DNA from: Saturnia japonica
Lineage: Eukaryota > Arthropoda > Insecta > Lepidoptera > Saturniidae
Direction: 5' to 3'
Assembly: GCA_033032175.1 (NCBI GenBank)
Contig: CM065320.1
Location: forward strand, 3,534,001 to 3,598,000
DNA length: 64,000 bases
Shown: in pieces, positions 35,269 through 47,788 of the stretch
How the letters are laid out: the number at the start of each line of letters is the position of its first letter
Position numbering within the stretch: position 1 is the first letter of the stretch
Translations under genes and position numbers: made by a program
Notes under the pieces: model-generated
Database searches by the model: none
What the model saw: only the letters and a program-made list of their open reading frames with translations
Told to the model about the DNA's origin: nothing

Positions 35269-38200
35269 CTAGCTGTGCCCCTCGGTTTCACCCGAGTTTT
35301 TATCCAACAAATACCACGCCGCCAACGCGACGGACCCGTGTAATCATAATTGTTATCACTTCTCGCAAGTACAAATTATTTTAATTTTTCATTTTCTCCT
35401 AAACTATGTGTCCTAATTACATACTATAAAAAGAAAAATTTAAATTGTCTTTATGATGAAATAACTTTGGTTCGTAAGGATTAATATAATAAGCCTAAAA
35501 ATAAAGCTCAAAATCAATTTTTAATCTTCAACATAAAAACACGCAAAATACCTTATTGTGGTTTATGCTATTAAGAAATAGGCATATGTTACCGGAGAAA
35601 TTTTTTAGATATACTAAAGAACAATATTTTTGTAGAATATTATATTTACGTATCACTAACCATTACGCCAGCGCATGCGGATAAAGCAGTTCGGGAACAC
35701 TTTCACTTCGACTTACTTAAACAAAAATCAATATTTAAGGCTAGCTGAGAGGTTTAGCTTAGTTCCAGATAGCCTATACTATTCTTAGTGAATCTGGCTA
35801 TCATATACAAAAAGAATTTTTCGAATCCGACTGCTACCCGTTGTCCAGAGATTACTATGTTTAAACAAACAAAACAAAAAAACTCGTCCGCTTTACTAAA
35901 TTATTAATAGTATAGATATACACGGACTGACCTCGGAACACAACAAACCAAAAGAAAACCATACATGTGTTTAACACTATGTGTATGGTGGTCGCGATCC
36001 CTACCACCCTGCTATATTACTGTATATACACTGACTAATCTCTGAACACGATAAACCAAAAGAAAATTATAGATGGTTTTTTTCTTTCTCACTGACTATA
36101 CTGTTAGCCTAAGGGGCCCTGAAGAAATAGAGCCACTGATGGCTTTGACAGCTTCACCAGGCTTGGAGGCAAACGCTTAAGGCATTCAGCCGCGAAAGCG
36201 TGAGCAACATGCGCACAAAGGTGCCAAAGTGGCCGGACGTCTGCTTGGGCTGTTACCGCGGTTGTGAAAAAGTCGCGAACTGACTAATTCCCTATCCGTA
36301 GAAAATTTGAGCTAAACTAACACATACATATAACATGTCCCTGCCTCTAGGAGAAAAAAATGAACATGTGTATATGTGTTTAGTATCCTGGAAACATGAT
36401 CGAAAGTAACTATCGTAAAAAAAGAAAAAAAGGTCCCTTATATGATCTATGTACTTATGTGGTGTGCACGTATGTATGTACATATTGTGTGTAATGATGT
36501 GTGTGGGTAGCTACGTGATTGCAAGTGCAGTGTCACCAGTATCGCGTGAGCGGCTGCATGACTCAAGGGTTCTACACCGAGGGAACGGACCTAGACTTGA
36601 GTTGACGTAAGAGTGGGAGGACGTGACGGGTTTGCGGGAGCGAAATTAGCCACCCATCCCCTGCGGAGGGAACGGTGGTTTCGCGGGCGTGGGCGCGAGC
36701 ACGCTTTGCTTGGAGAGACGGTGGAGTAGTATTGGTTTATTTCCTCGATCTTCTAAACGGGATCGGTGAAGATATTCGCGGGCGGAGTTGTTCGCGGGGG
36801 ATGTTCGGTTTTGGGGTTTAAGTCGCGGCAGCTTTCACCAACAGATTCACGTGATTCGAAGCAGTGTCGAAGTACGATCGCGTAAGATATTCAATTTACG
36901 ATTCGACCAACGTACCAACGGGCTTTGTTAATTTTACGTAAGAATCGGGTTTAGAGGATTTGGAATTTATTAATGTTGATCTTTGACGTATGTGCGAATG
37001 TAGCGCAGCTTATATGTCATGATAGGACGGACATATGTCTTGTATAATGTAAGCTTATGGCTCAGGGACATTTTGCTTAGTATCAAGGGGTGCAGTCTAT
37101 GTGTATTGTAAATCACCCTTATTTTTTAAAACTCGAAACACTGTTATTTCTTCCTAAAAGCATAAATATGAATTTTCATATCCCTAAATTTAGAAATAGT
37201 GGGATCTTCATACAATCTTTTATCCCCTATTTCACCTCTTAAAGTTTTATTTTCACAACATAAGGTAAGCCAATGCCTTTCTTTAAGGTCCAATATATCT
37301 CTATACCAAAATTCATCAAATTTGGTTTGATGCATTCTTCATACAAACCTTCATCGTCTATTTCAGGGCGTGAAATGCAACAGACAGGACAGACAGAGTT
37401 ACTTTCGAATTTATAATAATATTAGTATGGATTATTCATTTCATTATGCTGTCATTCTGTATGGTGTCAGTAAATTACCCAATAGCAGAATAACGACAAC
37501 AGTTTATAATAATACATTTTTGAAATTAATTCTCTCTCTCTCTCTCTGCTATACCTTTCTTTGTTTCTCTTTAACTGATACTTTAGCATGGTAAAAATAG
37601 CAAAAGATCGATTGTTGTGGTGTCCTTTTTGTTTTCTATAATAGGGATTTTTATATTGTTAACACAAATCTGAAAAGTGAATAAAAGACGGTCAATTTTT
37701 TGGAGAGCTCGGCGTTATAGACCTCGATTTATTGTGAATCGATACATCAGAGTTAGATTCGAATCGACCTTTTTCGGAATGAATTGCCTAGCAGCGATGC
37801 GGCACTCGACTTGCTTGCGTGATTATATCCAACCTAGGGTGACCACTTATTAATATGATTTATTATATAGATGTGTGGTCAACTCATACCTATTGGAAAG
37901 TTCCGAATTCTCTGAAACTGTACATTTTTTAACTTTATGTAAACTTTCAATAATCATCATTTTACAAACCAGTTTCAAAGTTTCAGCCAATACAACTGAA
38001 AAGCTATTTTATAGCATTTTTATCGAACAAATGTTCGACGTGATTTTTAAAATTGATATAACTTTTTTATTTATGAACTCATTGAAGTAAAACCACACTA
38101 AATGTTAAGTCAACCTTACCAAAATATATTAGTTGAAACCCTTTCCAAATCAGTTAAGCCGTTTCTGAGATTAGCCCGCACAAACGTTGGCAAACAGACA

Positions 38201-40063
38201 AACACAAAAATTCTAACAATCATTGTTTTGGGTTCTCCTGCGTTGATAGAGACCCCCAATAATAGTTTTTCTCATATACATATCTTCTATGTATATACAT
38301 CGATCAGTTAGGTTTTTATTATATGTATAGATAGATGTAGATATGGTGGTCGCGATCCCTACCACCCCACTATATTATTGCTACACCGACTGATCTCTGA
38401 ACACGATGAACCAAAAGAAACTCATAGTTGGGTTTATCGCTATTTGTAAGGTGGTCGCGATACCTACCACCCCTCTATATTATTGCATAAACTCAGACTG
38501 ATCTCTAAACACGACAAAGCAACAGAAAATCATAGATGGATTTATCACTCTATGCGTATGGTATTGTAAATCATCACTTATTGTACCACCCTGCCGATTC
38601 ATTTTTCAAAAACGCGAAACCCTTTTATTTCTTTCTAAAATCATAAATATGAATTTTCATATCCCTAAATTGAGAAATAGTGGGTTCTCCATACAAAATT
38701 TCATCCCCTATTTGACCCCTTCATGTTTTATCTTTGCGCCATAAGGTACCCTATGTCCGTCTCCAATGTCCAATATATCTCTATTCATCAAAATTGGTTT
38801 AACGGGTTCTTCGTACAGACCTTCATCCCCTATTTCACCCATTAAAGTTTTATTTTCACCACATAAGGTAGCCAAAGTCTTTCTCCAAATTCCTACATAT
38901 CTCTATATACAAATTCATCAAAATTAGGTTCTTTAAACGAACTTTCACCCCCTATTTCACCCCTTATAATTTTATTTCCAAAAGTAGCCAATGACCTTTC
39001 TTAACCAAAGTTCTTCAAAATTGGTTCAGCGGTCTAGGCTTGAAAATGCAACAGACGGGACAGAAAGAATTACTTTCGCATTTATAATATTAGTAGGTAT
39101 GGATTATTCAATTCATTATGCAGTCATTTTCTATAGTGTCATTTACCAATTAAAATACTAACAGTAAATTATTACCCAACACCAAAATAACGAAAACAGT
39201 TTATAATAATTAATTTTTGAAATGAATTCTCTTTCACTATATACCTGTAATAAATTCTCTCTCTCTATACCTTTCTATGTTTCTCTATAATAACTGATAC
39301 TTTAGTAAGGTAAAAATTACAAAAGATCGACTGTTGTGGTTCCCTTTTAATTTTCTATTTTAGGGATTTTTATATTGTTAATACAAATGCGAAAGTGAAT
39401 CAAAAAAAGATCAATTTTTGAGAGATCGATCTTTTAGACATCGATTTTTTTGGGAATCGATTCATAAGAGTTCGATTCGAATCAATCTTTTTCGAAATGA
39501 ATTGCCATCCCTAGCAGCGGGGCAGCTATATTCAACTGACAATATCCAGCCTATGCAGACCCCCTTTTAATATGATTCAACACATAGGTCTGAGGTCAAT
39601 TTATATTGGAAAGGTCATTTTATTAAACTCTTCATTTTTTAACTTTATGAAAGGTTTCGATCATCATCGTTTTACAAACCATAATATACAGATAGCTAAA
39701 ATTTCAGTCAATTGAACTGAAGAGCTATTTTATAGCATTTTTATCAAAAAAATGTTCGACGTGATTTTTTAAATTGATATAACTTTTTTATTTATGAACT
39801 TATTGAAGTAAAACAAACACTAAATGTTAAGTGAACCTTACCAGAATATATTAGTGAAAACCGTTTCCAAATCGGTTATGCCGTTTCTGAGATTAGCGCG
39901 CACAAAAGTTGGCAAACAGACAAACAGACAAAAATTCTAACAATCATTGTTTTGGGTTCTCCTGCGTTTATAGAGACCCCCAATAATAGTTTTTTTCATA
40001 TATCTTCTATGTACAGACATCGATCAGTTACGTTTTTATTATATGTATAGATATAGATATAGA
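35269..40063 (-). mobile_element. 4.8-kb Helitron-like composite inserted in gypsy pol
   Basis: On the minus strand it starts TCTATATCTATATCTATACA (40063) and ends CACAGCTAG (35269), i.e. 5' TC and 3' CTRR, with no target duplication. Removing it leaves the gypsy frame open across the joint, which fixes both ends. Inside, in minus order: family C copy (40063..~38345), a second family C copy (~38335..37120), a Jockey LINE fragment (37110..36085), GTGGTCGCGA-type units (~36070..35920) and a subfamily B copy (~35905..35269). No helicase/Rep gene, so it is non-autonomous. Confidence 0.72.
36085..37110 (-). pseudogene. Jockey-type LINE fragment inside the composite
   Basis: Same segment as 11190..12205 but reversed and more decayed: RT C-terminal codons are recognisable around 36900..37080, followed by the shared 3' region. 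The typical end is CCTTAGGCTAACAGTATAGTCAG and an A-rich tail near 36085. An internal deletion removes part of the post-RT region. Confidence 0.65.
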
Positions 40064-42591
40064 CGAGACGCCGATATTTTGTAAATCCCGCCCGCTCCCT
40101 CACGCGCTCCGTGCGCCAGTCGAACGTGAACAAAAGAAAGATTGAAAGATTAGAGCGTGAACAAGTGATTTTTAAAGTTGAGCAATCGGACTACGGAACA
40201 CCTATTCTTCCGGTTATTAAGCGGGATGGTACAATTAGAATATGTGGGGACTACAAAATTACCCTTAATAAAGTTTTAAAAGATTTTCATTATCCTTTAC
40301 CACGGGTCGAGCAACTGTACGCAGCACTGAGCGCGGGTGAGCAGTATAGTAAAATAGACCTTAAAACGCCTATTTACAATGTGTACTTGATGAAGGTTCG
40401 CAGCATTTAACCGCGATTACAACGCATATCGGCACGTTTGTGTATCGCAGGGCACCTTTCGGATTAAAATGTTTACCCGAAATGTTTCAAAAATTAATTG
40501 AAGATGTGTTAAGTGGCTTAGTCGGTAAGGGGGTTGTATGTTTCTTAGACGATATTTGCGTGACTGGTCGATTGCGATCAGAACACATGTCTAATTTAAG
40601 AGCTGTTTTGTCCCGACTTCAGGCTGCGGGGTTAAGACATAAATTTAAAAAGTGTGAATTTTTTAAAGATGAGGTGTTTTACCTCGGGTATAAAATTAAT
40701 AAGGAGGGATTGCACACAGATAAACGTAAAGTAGACGCGATTAGTAAGGCTCCGGTACCACAGAACACATCGCAGTTACGAGCCGTATTAGGGTTAATTA
40801 ATTACTATGCGCGGTTTGTTTCTAATATGAGCACAACGCTGCAACCACTTTACGGATTGCTCAAAAAGGGGAGTGAATGGCAATGGACTAAAGAATGCGA
40901 TGTGGCTTTTCAAGCTATTAAAGATATAGGTACTTATGCGTGAACCGGTGTTAGCATACTATAATGCTTCCTTGCCTCTTATATTAGCTGTAGATAGCAG
41001 CTTGTATGGGCTGGGTGCCGTGCTATCACATGCGTATCCGGACGGCTCAGAGCGCGTAGTTTGTTGCGTTTCACGTACGCTCACTGATAATGAGCGCCGT
41101 TACAGTCAGGTCGATAAAGAAGCACTCGCGATTGTATACGGAGTGACACGCCATCATCAAAACCTTTATGGACGTCATTTCACTCTCAAAACAGACCACC
41201 AGGCTTTAAGTTATATTTTCGGGGAAAAAAAGGGAATTCCTTTAACTGCAGCTAGTCGACTACAAAGATTTGCTATTAAATTATCAGCTTATAATTTTGA
41301 TATTAAGTTTGTACCTTCAGATCGCAATAGTAATGCGGATGCGTTATCTCGACTCCCAGTTAAGACAAAAAGGGAATCAGAAATAAAGAATGATGCGGCA
41401 TATTTACATTTTGTGGAAGATACGTTTCCTTTAAGCCACAAGGACGTGGCTAACGAAACAAAAAAAGACTTAGTACTGCGCCAAATATTTGGATACATCA
41501 TGAGTGGTTGGCCAGATAATGTAGAACTGGAATACGAAAAACCGTTTTTTCATAGAAAAGAAAGTCTACATATCGACCATGGGTGTATTATTTGGGGTTA
41601 CAGTGTTGTTATACCGGGTGCGTTACGCGCACACATTTTAGAAGAATTACACGCGGGACATCAAGTTATAGTACGTATGAAGCAAATTGCACGTAATTAC
41701 GTGTGGTGGCCTAACTTAGATAAAGACATCGAAGTACGTGCCCGAGCTTGCATGCCTTGTGCTACAGTACAAGATGCGCCAGCGCGAGCCGCGCCAGTTC
41801 CGTTGGCCAACAGAGCCATGGAGTAGACTCCACATAGATTTTTTACAATTTCATGGTATTTACTACTTCCTTGTTATTGATTCCCATTCAAAATGGATTG
41901 AAGTATTTGTTATGAAAACCGGAACTACAGCTTCTTTAGTTATTGCTAAGCTCAGAGAATGTTTTGCTAGATTTGGTCTGCCTAAACAGATCGTCAGTGA
42001 AGGTGGGCCGCCATTCACTTCCGAAGAATTTGAATTATTTCTTCGTCGAAATGGAGTTAAGAATATTGTCACGCCTACTTACCATCCAGCTAGTAATGGC
42101 ACCGCTGAGAACGCCGTAAAGACTGTAAAAAAACCATATAGAAAGCGAAACTTCAAGGTGAGAATATTGAAAGAGCATTATGTAAATTTCTTATACAATA
42201 TCGTAATACTGAACATGCCATCAAGCAAAAAGTTACGTTACGCACTCGTCTGGACATGCTTCGTAACTGTACAGCGGGGTGTGTTGAAGAAGCGCAACGA
42301 TCTCAAATGAAACATGCGGGTGGTACTTCTAGAACCGTGGATGCAGGGGACCACGTATTTATTCGAGATTTTTCAAAGGGTTCCTGTAAAAAGTGGAAAC
42401 CGGGAATGGTAATGGAGCGTACAGGAGCTGTAACATATAAGATCAAGGATTCTGACAACGTAATATCTACGAAACATATGGATCAAGTTGTGTCACAACA
42501 CAGAAAACACAGTTTATCGGCGACTATTACTACTGATACTGAAAACGATAATAACTCCAGATACAACGGACAAGTTAATGTCACCCAATAA
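40064..42591 (+). pseudogene. gypsy RT, RNase H and integrase, frameshifted
   Basis: Broken frames follow one another: RT start up to a shift near 40130; ICGDYK and a damaged active-site region (40111..40410); FLDD box in CFLDDICVTG and GYKINKEG (40440..40943); RNase H with LILAVDSS, SQVDKEALA and TDHQALSYIFG (40936..); integrase zinc-binding region (HAGHQ..CMPC) to 41826; integrase core WSRLHIDFL and YHPASNGTAEN (41738..42310); and a C-terminal tail to 42591. The second catalytic Asp of the integrase reads as Glu (IVSEGGPPF), so even this domain is probably dead. At least five frame changes. Confidence 0.85.
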
Positions 42592-43075
42592 AGAATCAAT
42601 GCAGCATGATACTGATAACCCATTGCCATCTACTCCACCACCTGTAGACAGTCCTAAACCTAGATATAATCTTCGTCCCCGCAAAAACAGAAAGTAAATG
42701 AGATACAGGTATATATTTGAAAGGGGAAACACTTTGTTTCAACTTTTGGTTTGTTTGTTTTTTTTTTCTTTTCGATATTTTATTTTATGTATAGTTATGT
42801 AGTTATATCGTTTTAGGTTTGCGTCAATCAAAGCGTAGCTTCATGAGCGATACTTTTGGTAATAATTCTCGTATTGATGTATCATATCATAACGATCATA
42901 TATCTACTTGTCTAGATAATTTCTAGATATAATATACCAACATATTATGTCGTCAAAATAAATTGTAGCTATGAATGTGTATTGTTTGTTCTCTTTGCCC
43001 TCGAGGGAAAGGGTTGGATGTTTAACTATTAATTATACCTCTATATAAGTTCAACATAATTTAAGGGGAGGAAAT
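42592..43075 (+). other. gypsy 3' untranslated region
   Basis: After the pol remnant the sequence is AT-rich and non-coding up to the polypurine tract. A short frame ending ..RYNLRPRKN (to about 42697) resembles the basic tail of gypsy integrases. Confidence 0.5.
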
Positions 43076-43184
43076 TGTGATATATGTTACTGTCGGTATT
43101 CGTAAATAATGTCAATGTAGATATACCGCTCTTTGCAATAAATCAGTTCCGCATACATTGTTTCTGTTAGCACCCGAATTTACA
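43076..43184 (+). repeat. gypsy 3' LTR (109 bp)
   Basis: Same TG..CA ends as the 5' LTR. Lacks one base after GTCA and two in the ACATTGTTT tract. Confidence 0.88.
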
Positions 43185-43404
43185 ATTTTAAGTTTCCTGT
43201 TTTGTGAAAACAACTAGGTAAGTATGTCAAAGAAAATTCAAATAGTGCGAAAACAAATGAATCACTAAATTCGAAATACAAATACACAAACTTAAATCTA
43301 TACAATTAATAAAACTTGTGTCTATTTTCAATGTCAAAATAACAGTTTTTTACTAAATGAATATGAAAGTATATACGATACCTATGACAAAATAACCATT
43401 TTTA

Positions 43405-43830
43405 ATTATTTTGTCTGTCTGCCCGTCTGTCTGTTTGTTCCGGGTAATCTCCGAAACGGTTTGACCGATTATGACGGGACTCACTGATAGATAGCTGAAG
43501 ATATAGGGAGTAACTTAGGCTACTTTTATTTTAGAAAAATAATTAGGGTTCCGCACAAGTAAAAAAAACTGGTCATGTTGAATCAAATCGAGCTCTTAAA
43601 TGGCTTATGCTGAGTAAACCATAAGAGATATATAGCAAATGAATGTACTACAGAATTATAGACATTAAAAAGACATAAAAAAGTCCGGGAGAATATACAT
43701 CTATCTTCTAAGAAACACCCACAATAAGCATTTTTGTCTTTAAAATAGCCGGGAACGGGGGTGTAAGATTCGCGCGGGCATTCTGTAGTCCACGTGAGCG
43801 AAGCCACGGGCACAGATAGTTTGATATAAA
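43405..43830 (+). repeat. non-autonomous dispersed repeat with CTGTCTGTTTGTT start
   Basis: It starts with a TTTGTCTGTCTGCCCGTCTG tract and AAACGGTTTGACCGAT, and ends GCGAAGCCACGGGCACAGAT. The 3' part is shared in reverse with 14765..14960. A similar 3' end closes the nested repeat near 51265. Confidence 0.45.
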
Positions 43831-44059
43831 TTTGTATTTGAAATTCCTAATCAAACGCCATTAAGATCAAAGTGGCCAGTTCAACAAAACGCCAAATTCA
43901 TATGTAAGGACCTAATATAAACATAAATAATACATTCATACGTTCGAAAAACATAACCCTCCTTTTACGCAGTAGGATAAAAATTATTTCAATTGATTGT
44001 TTCAGGGACCATTAGGATGAATAAATAAAGATACAAACACATACGAATACTACACACAT

Positions 44060-44065
44060 TTTATT
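44060..44065 (-). terminator. candidate poly(A) signal of TIP41
   Basis: AATAAA on the minus strand, 39 bases after the stop codon. Confidence 0.5.
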
Positions 44066-44103
44066 ATAGCACAATCTATACAAAACATTGCTGAGATCGA
44101 AGT

Positions 44104-47100
44104 TTAGGAATTTGTTTCAACATTTATTTTCATTTTATGCATAACCTTCTGTTTTAACGGTAAAAATGGTATCACATCGTCGGCTTCTTTCATCTGTGAC
44201 GTCGGTATCTAAAACAATGTTAATTAATAATAACTTTATTTGACCATAACAAGATACAAAAATATGAGGCTTATTTCTAGGAAATACAATAGTTTTATTC
44301 GCAATTAATGAAACTAAATTAATTAATGAATTAATTATAGAATATTAACCTTTTGGCTCTCTTGCGTTACAAAAATGTACGTGAAATTGGAATATATTCC
44401 AATGTGTATCCGATCCTTCTCGATCCGGGTGGATGTGAAGCTTCAAAGCTTTAAACCGTCCACTAACCGAATCTATAATACTAAGAAGGTGGACTGGTCG
44501 GAGTTCTCGTTAACTCTACAGGAGAGACTGTCCAAGAGGGGCCTGACGGCCGGAAGGGTGCAGGGTGTGGCCGACATTGGGGATCTGGAGTCAGCCGTGT
44601 CCGAATACCTCTCCTGCATCAAGGACACCTGTGATCAGGTGATCCCGAGGGTAGGTGGGGTGAAAGGGGTGGCTCGCCCCCCCTGGTGGACGGGGGACTT
44701 GGATGCCCTCAAACGGGAGTTTGCACGGAGGAAGAGGAGGATCCGTTGCGCCGCCCCTCGCCGGAGGCCTTACGTTGTCGCCGACTATCTTGATGCCCTT
44801 GAGGATTGCAAGAGAGAGGTAGCGAGCTCTCAAACCAGAAGTTGGAAGGAGTTTTGCAGGACGCAGGAGCACGAGAGCATGTGGGACGGCGTCTACAGAG
44901 TCTTGCGGAGGACTGAGCAGAGGCGGGAGGAGGTCCTTTTGGCAGGCCCTTGCGGAGTCATTTTAAACCCGCAGGGGTCTGCCGACCTGCTCGCCAGTAC
45001 GCTGTTCCCTGCGGATGATGTGGGCGCTGATACCGAAGCTCAGAGGGCCATTAGGACAGCGACTGAGGGGCGCCTCCCCGGCTGGCCACGGGGACTGTCG
45101 GCCGCGGACCCACCGTTTAACCAGGAGGAGATAGAGCGGGTGTGTAAAGAAATTCACCCGCGAAAAGTTCCTGGGGGGATAGTTTCACGGCTGACATATG
45201 TACACGTGCGGTATTCGGGGGGGGAGTGGTGCTTTTTCAGGCACTGGTTAATAAGTGCCTGGAATTGGGTCATTTCCCTCATCCCTGGAAGACTGCAACG
45301 GTGTGCATTCTCCGGAAGCCAGCTAGGGAGGATTACACATCGCCAAAATCCTACCGTCCTATTGGCCTCTTGCCGGTGTTGGGCAAGTTTCTGGAAAAGC
45401 TCTTGGTTCGACGTTTACGCTGGCACTTGTTACCTAAACTCAGCGTGCGGCAGTATGGGTTCATGCCACAACGCAGCACGGAAGATGCTCTCTATGATCT
45501 GGTGGCGTACATACGATCGAAGGTAGAGGGGAAGGAGATCGTCGTCTTGGTGTCACTGGACATAGAGGGCGCATTCGATAACGCGTGGTGGCCAGCGCTG
45601 AAGTCCCAGCTCGTGGCCAAAGGGTGTCCTAGAAATTTGTACAGCGTGGTTCTGTCGTATCTCGAGGGTCGACGTATAGAGCTAAGTTATGCCGGTTGTC
45701 AGGTGAGTCGGGAGTCTTCGAAGGGTTGCGTCCAGGGATCTATCACTGGGCCAACCTTTTGGAACTTGATACTCGATTCCCTGTTGGTGAAGCTTGAGGT
45801 CGCGGGGGTGTACTGTCAGGCCTTTGCAGACGATGTCGTCCTGGTTTTCTCTGGGAGTGAGGTCGGACCCATGCAGGAATTTGCGTGCCGGACCCTGCAG
45901 ACCGTGATGGACTGGGGCGTCGAAAATAAGCTCTCCTTTGCCCCGCATAAGACCAAAGCGATGGTGCTTACAAGGAAGCTTAAGTTCGACGCCCCGGTCC
46001 TGTTCATGGGAGGAGTCCGGTTACCTTTGGAGAAAGAGTTCCGCCTGCTGGGCCTGATTTTGGATAATAAGCTCACTTTCGAGGCACACGCCACTGTTGC
46101 CTGTAAGAAGGCCGCTGACATCTATAAACAGCTGGCGTGTGCAGCGAGGGTGAGCTGGGGCCTGAACTCAGAGATTATCAGGACGATTTATAGCGCTGTA
46201 GTGGAACCGATAGTTCTGTATGCCGCTAATGTGTGGGGCCCCTCTGCAGGGAAGATCTCGATTAGGAATAGACTAAACTCCCTGCAGAGGGGTTTCGCGA
46301 TTAAGATCTGTAGGGCTTATCGTACGGTTTCTTTAACATCAGCATTGGTTCTGGCAGACTTGCTTCCGCTTGACCTCCGCGCCCAAGAGGTATACAGGCT
46401 GTACTGTGCAAAGAAAAGAGTGGGGCTGGACGAGATCGTGGTCGACAGTGTGTTGGAGCGGCCGGTAAAATTCGCCGACTATCCGCACCCAGTGCATTGT
46501 GTTGGCGAAGCGTACGAGAGCTTGGAAGTCCTTCCTGAGTCCGGCGGCTCCAGGATCTTCACCGACGGTAGTAAGTTCGACAGTGGAGTGGGAGCTGCTG
46601 TGACTTGGTTCAAAGAAGGACGTGAAACCAGGTTCTCCACGTTTCGCCTAGAGCCTTTCTGCTCCGTCTTTCAGGCCGAGCTTTATGCGTTGTATAGGGC
46701 GGTACAGATGGTGCATAAGGCTGGTGACGGGGAGGTCAGTATTTTCAGTGACTCTAAGTCGTCGCTGGAGATACTGGCCAATCCAGTCCCGCCTCACCGT
46801 CTGGCTCTTGCATCGCAGATAGCGATTCGAGCTGTTAGAGCGGAGGGGCGTGCGGTGCACTTGTACTGGGTGCGTGCTCACGTTGGTACGGTTGGAAACG
46901 AACGTGCCGACATGTTGGCGAAGAGGGCCGCCCACAAGAAGACCGTGGCCGACTATGATCGGTATCCGGTGTCATACGCGAAGAATGTCATACGAGAGGA
47001 GACTGTCCTTAAGTGGCAGGCGCGCTACGAGTCCTCTGACACGGGTGGGGTGACGCGGGTCTTCTTCCCGAAGGTGGCAGATGCTCACCGGGTGTTGAGG

Positions 47101-47757
47101 AAGACCAATCTGTTACCCGCCCATGTCCAAGCTTTCACAGGCCATGGAGGATTTGCGGCGTACCTGTACCGCTTCAAGATCAGGGGCAGTCCCGCGTGTG
47201 AATGCGACCCGGATATTGCCGAAACAATCTACCACCTAATTATAGATTGTCCAAGATTCGGCTCGTCCAGATTCGACCTCGAGTCCAGGTTTGGCCATAA
47301 GATCGATAGGGTCACATTGCACACTTTGTGGCGGACGACCAGATAAGGGGGCACTTCTTAGAATTTATTGAAAAGATAGTTAAAGTCGCCAACAGGAGAA
47401 ATAAATAAAACCAGATTTATTCTTCTTTGCTTAGTTTAATTTGCCGATTTTTGATTTTCATGTATTCTGTGTATGTCGTGTTGTGATATGTGTAGAAATT
47501 GTGTCTGTTGATGGAGATCTTATTATTATTACTACTATTTACATTATACCGTTTATAAATTTTACTTTACAAATTTGGGTTAAGTTATTATTGTTGTACA
47601 AAATTTTACTTTATTTAAATTTGTATTTGACATTGTTGTATTGTTGGAATTATTGTAAGAATTTTGTAACTAGTTATAAGAAATTATTTATAGCACCATC
47701 GTTCTCTGATTTGTGTTAGAGGCTTTTAGGGTAAGGGTTTATTATTATTAACCCACC

Positions 47758-47788
<31 letters not shown>

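Larger units (their letters stand above)
34211..43184 (+). mobile_element. Ty3/gypsy LTR retrotransposon, defective, with nested insertion
   Basis: It is bounded by two short LTRs and a 5-bp target duplication ATTTT (34206..34210 and 43185..43189). A primer-binding region (TTGGCGACGAGG, from 34323) follows the 5' LTR, and a polypurine tract (AAGGGGAGGAAA, ~43063..43074) precedes the 3' LTR. The N-terminal part of gag is missing, several frames are shifted, and 4.8 kb of Helitron-like DNA splits pol at 35269..40063. Confidence 0.9.
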
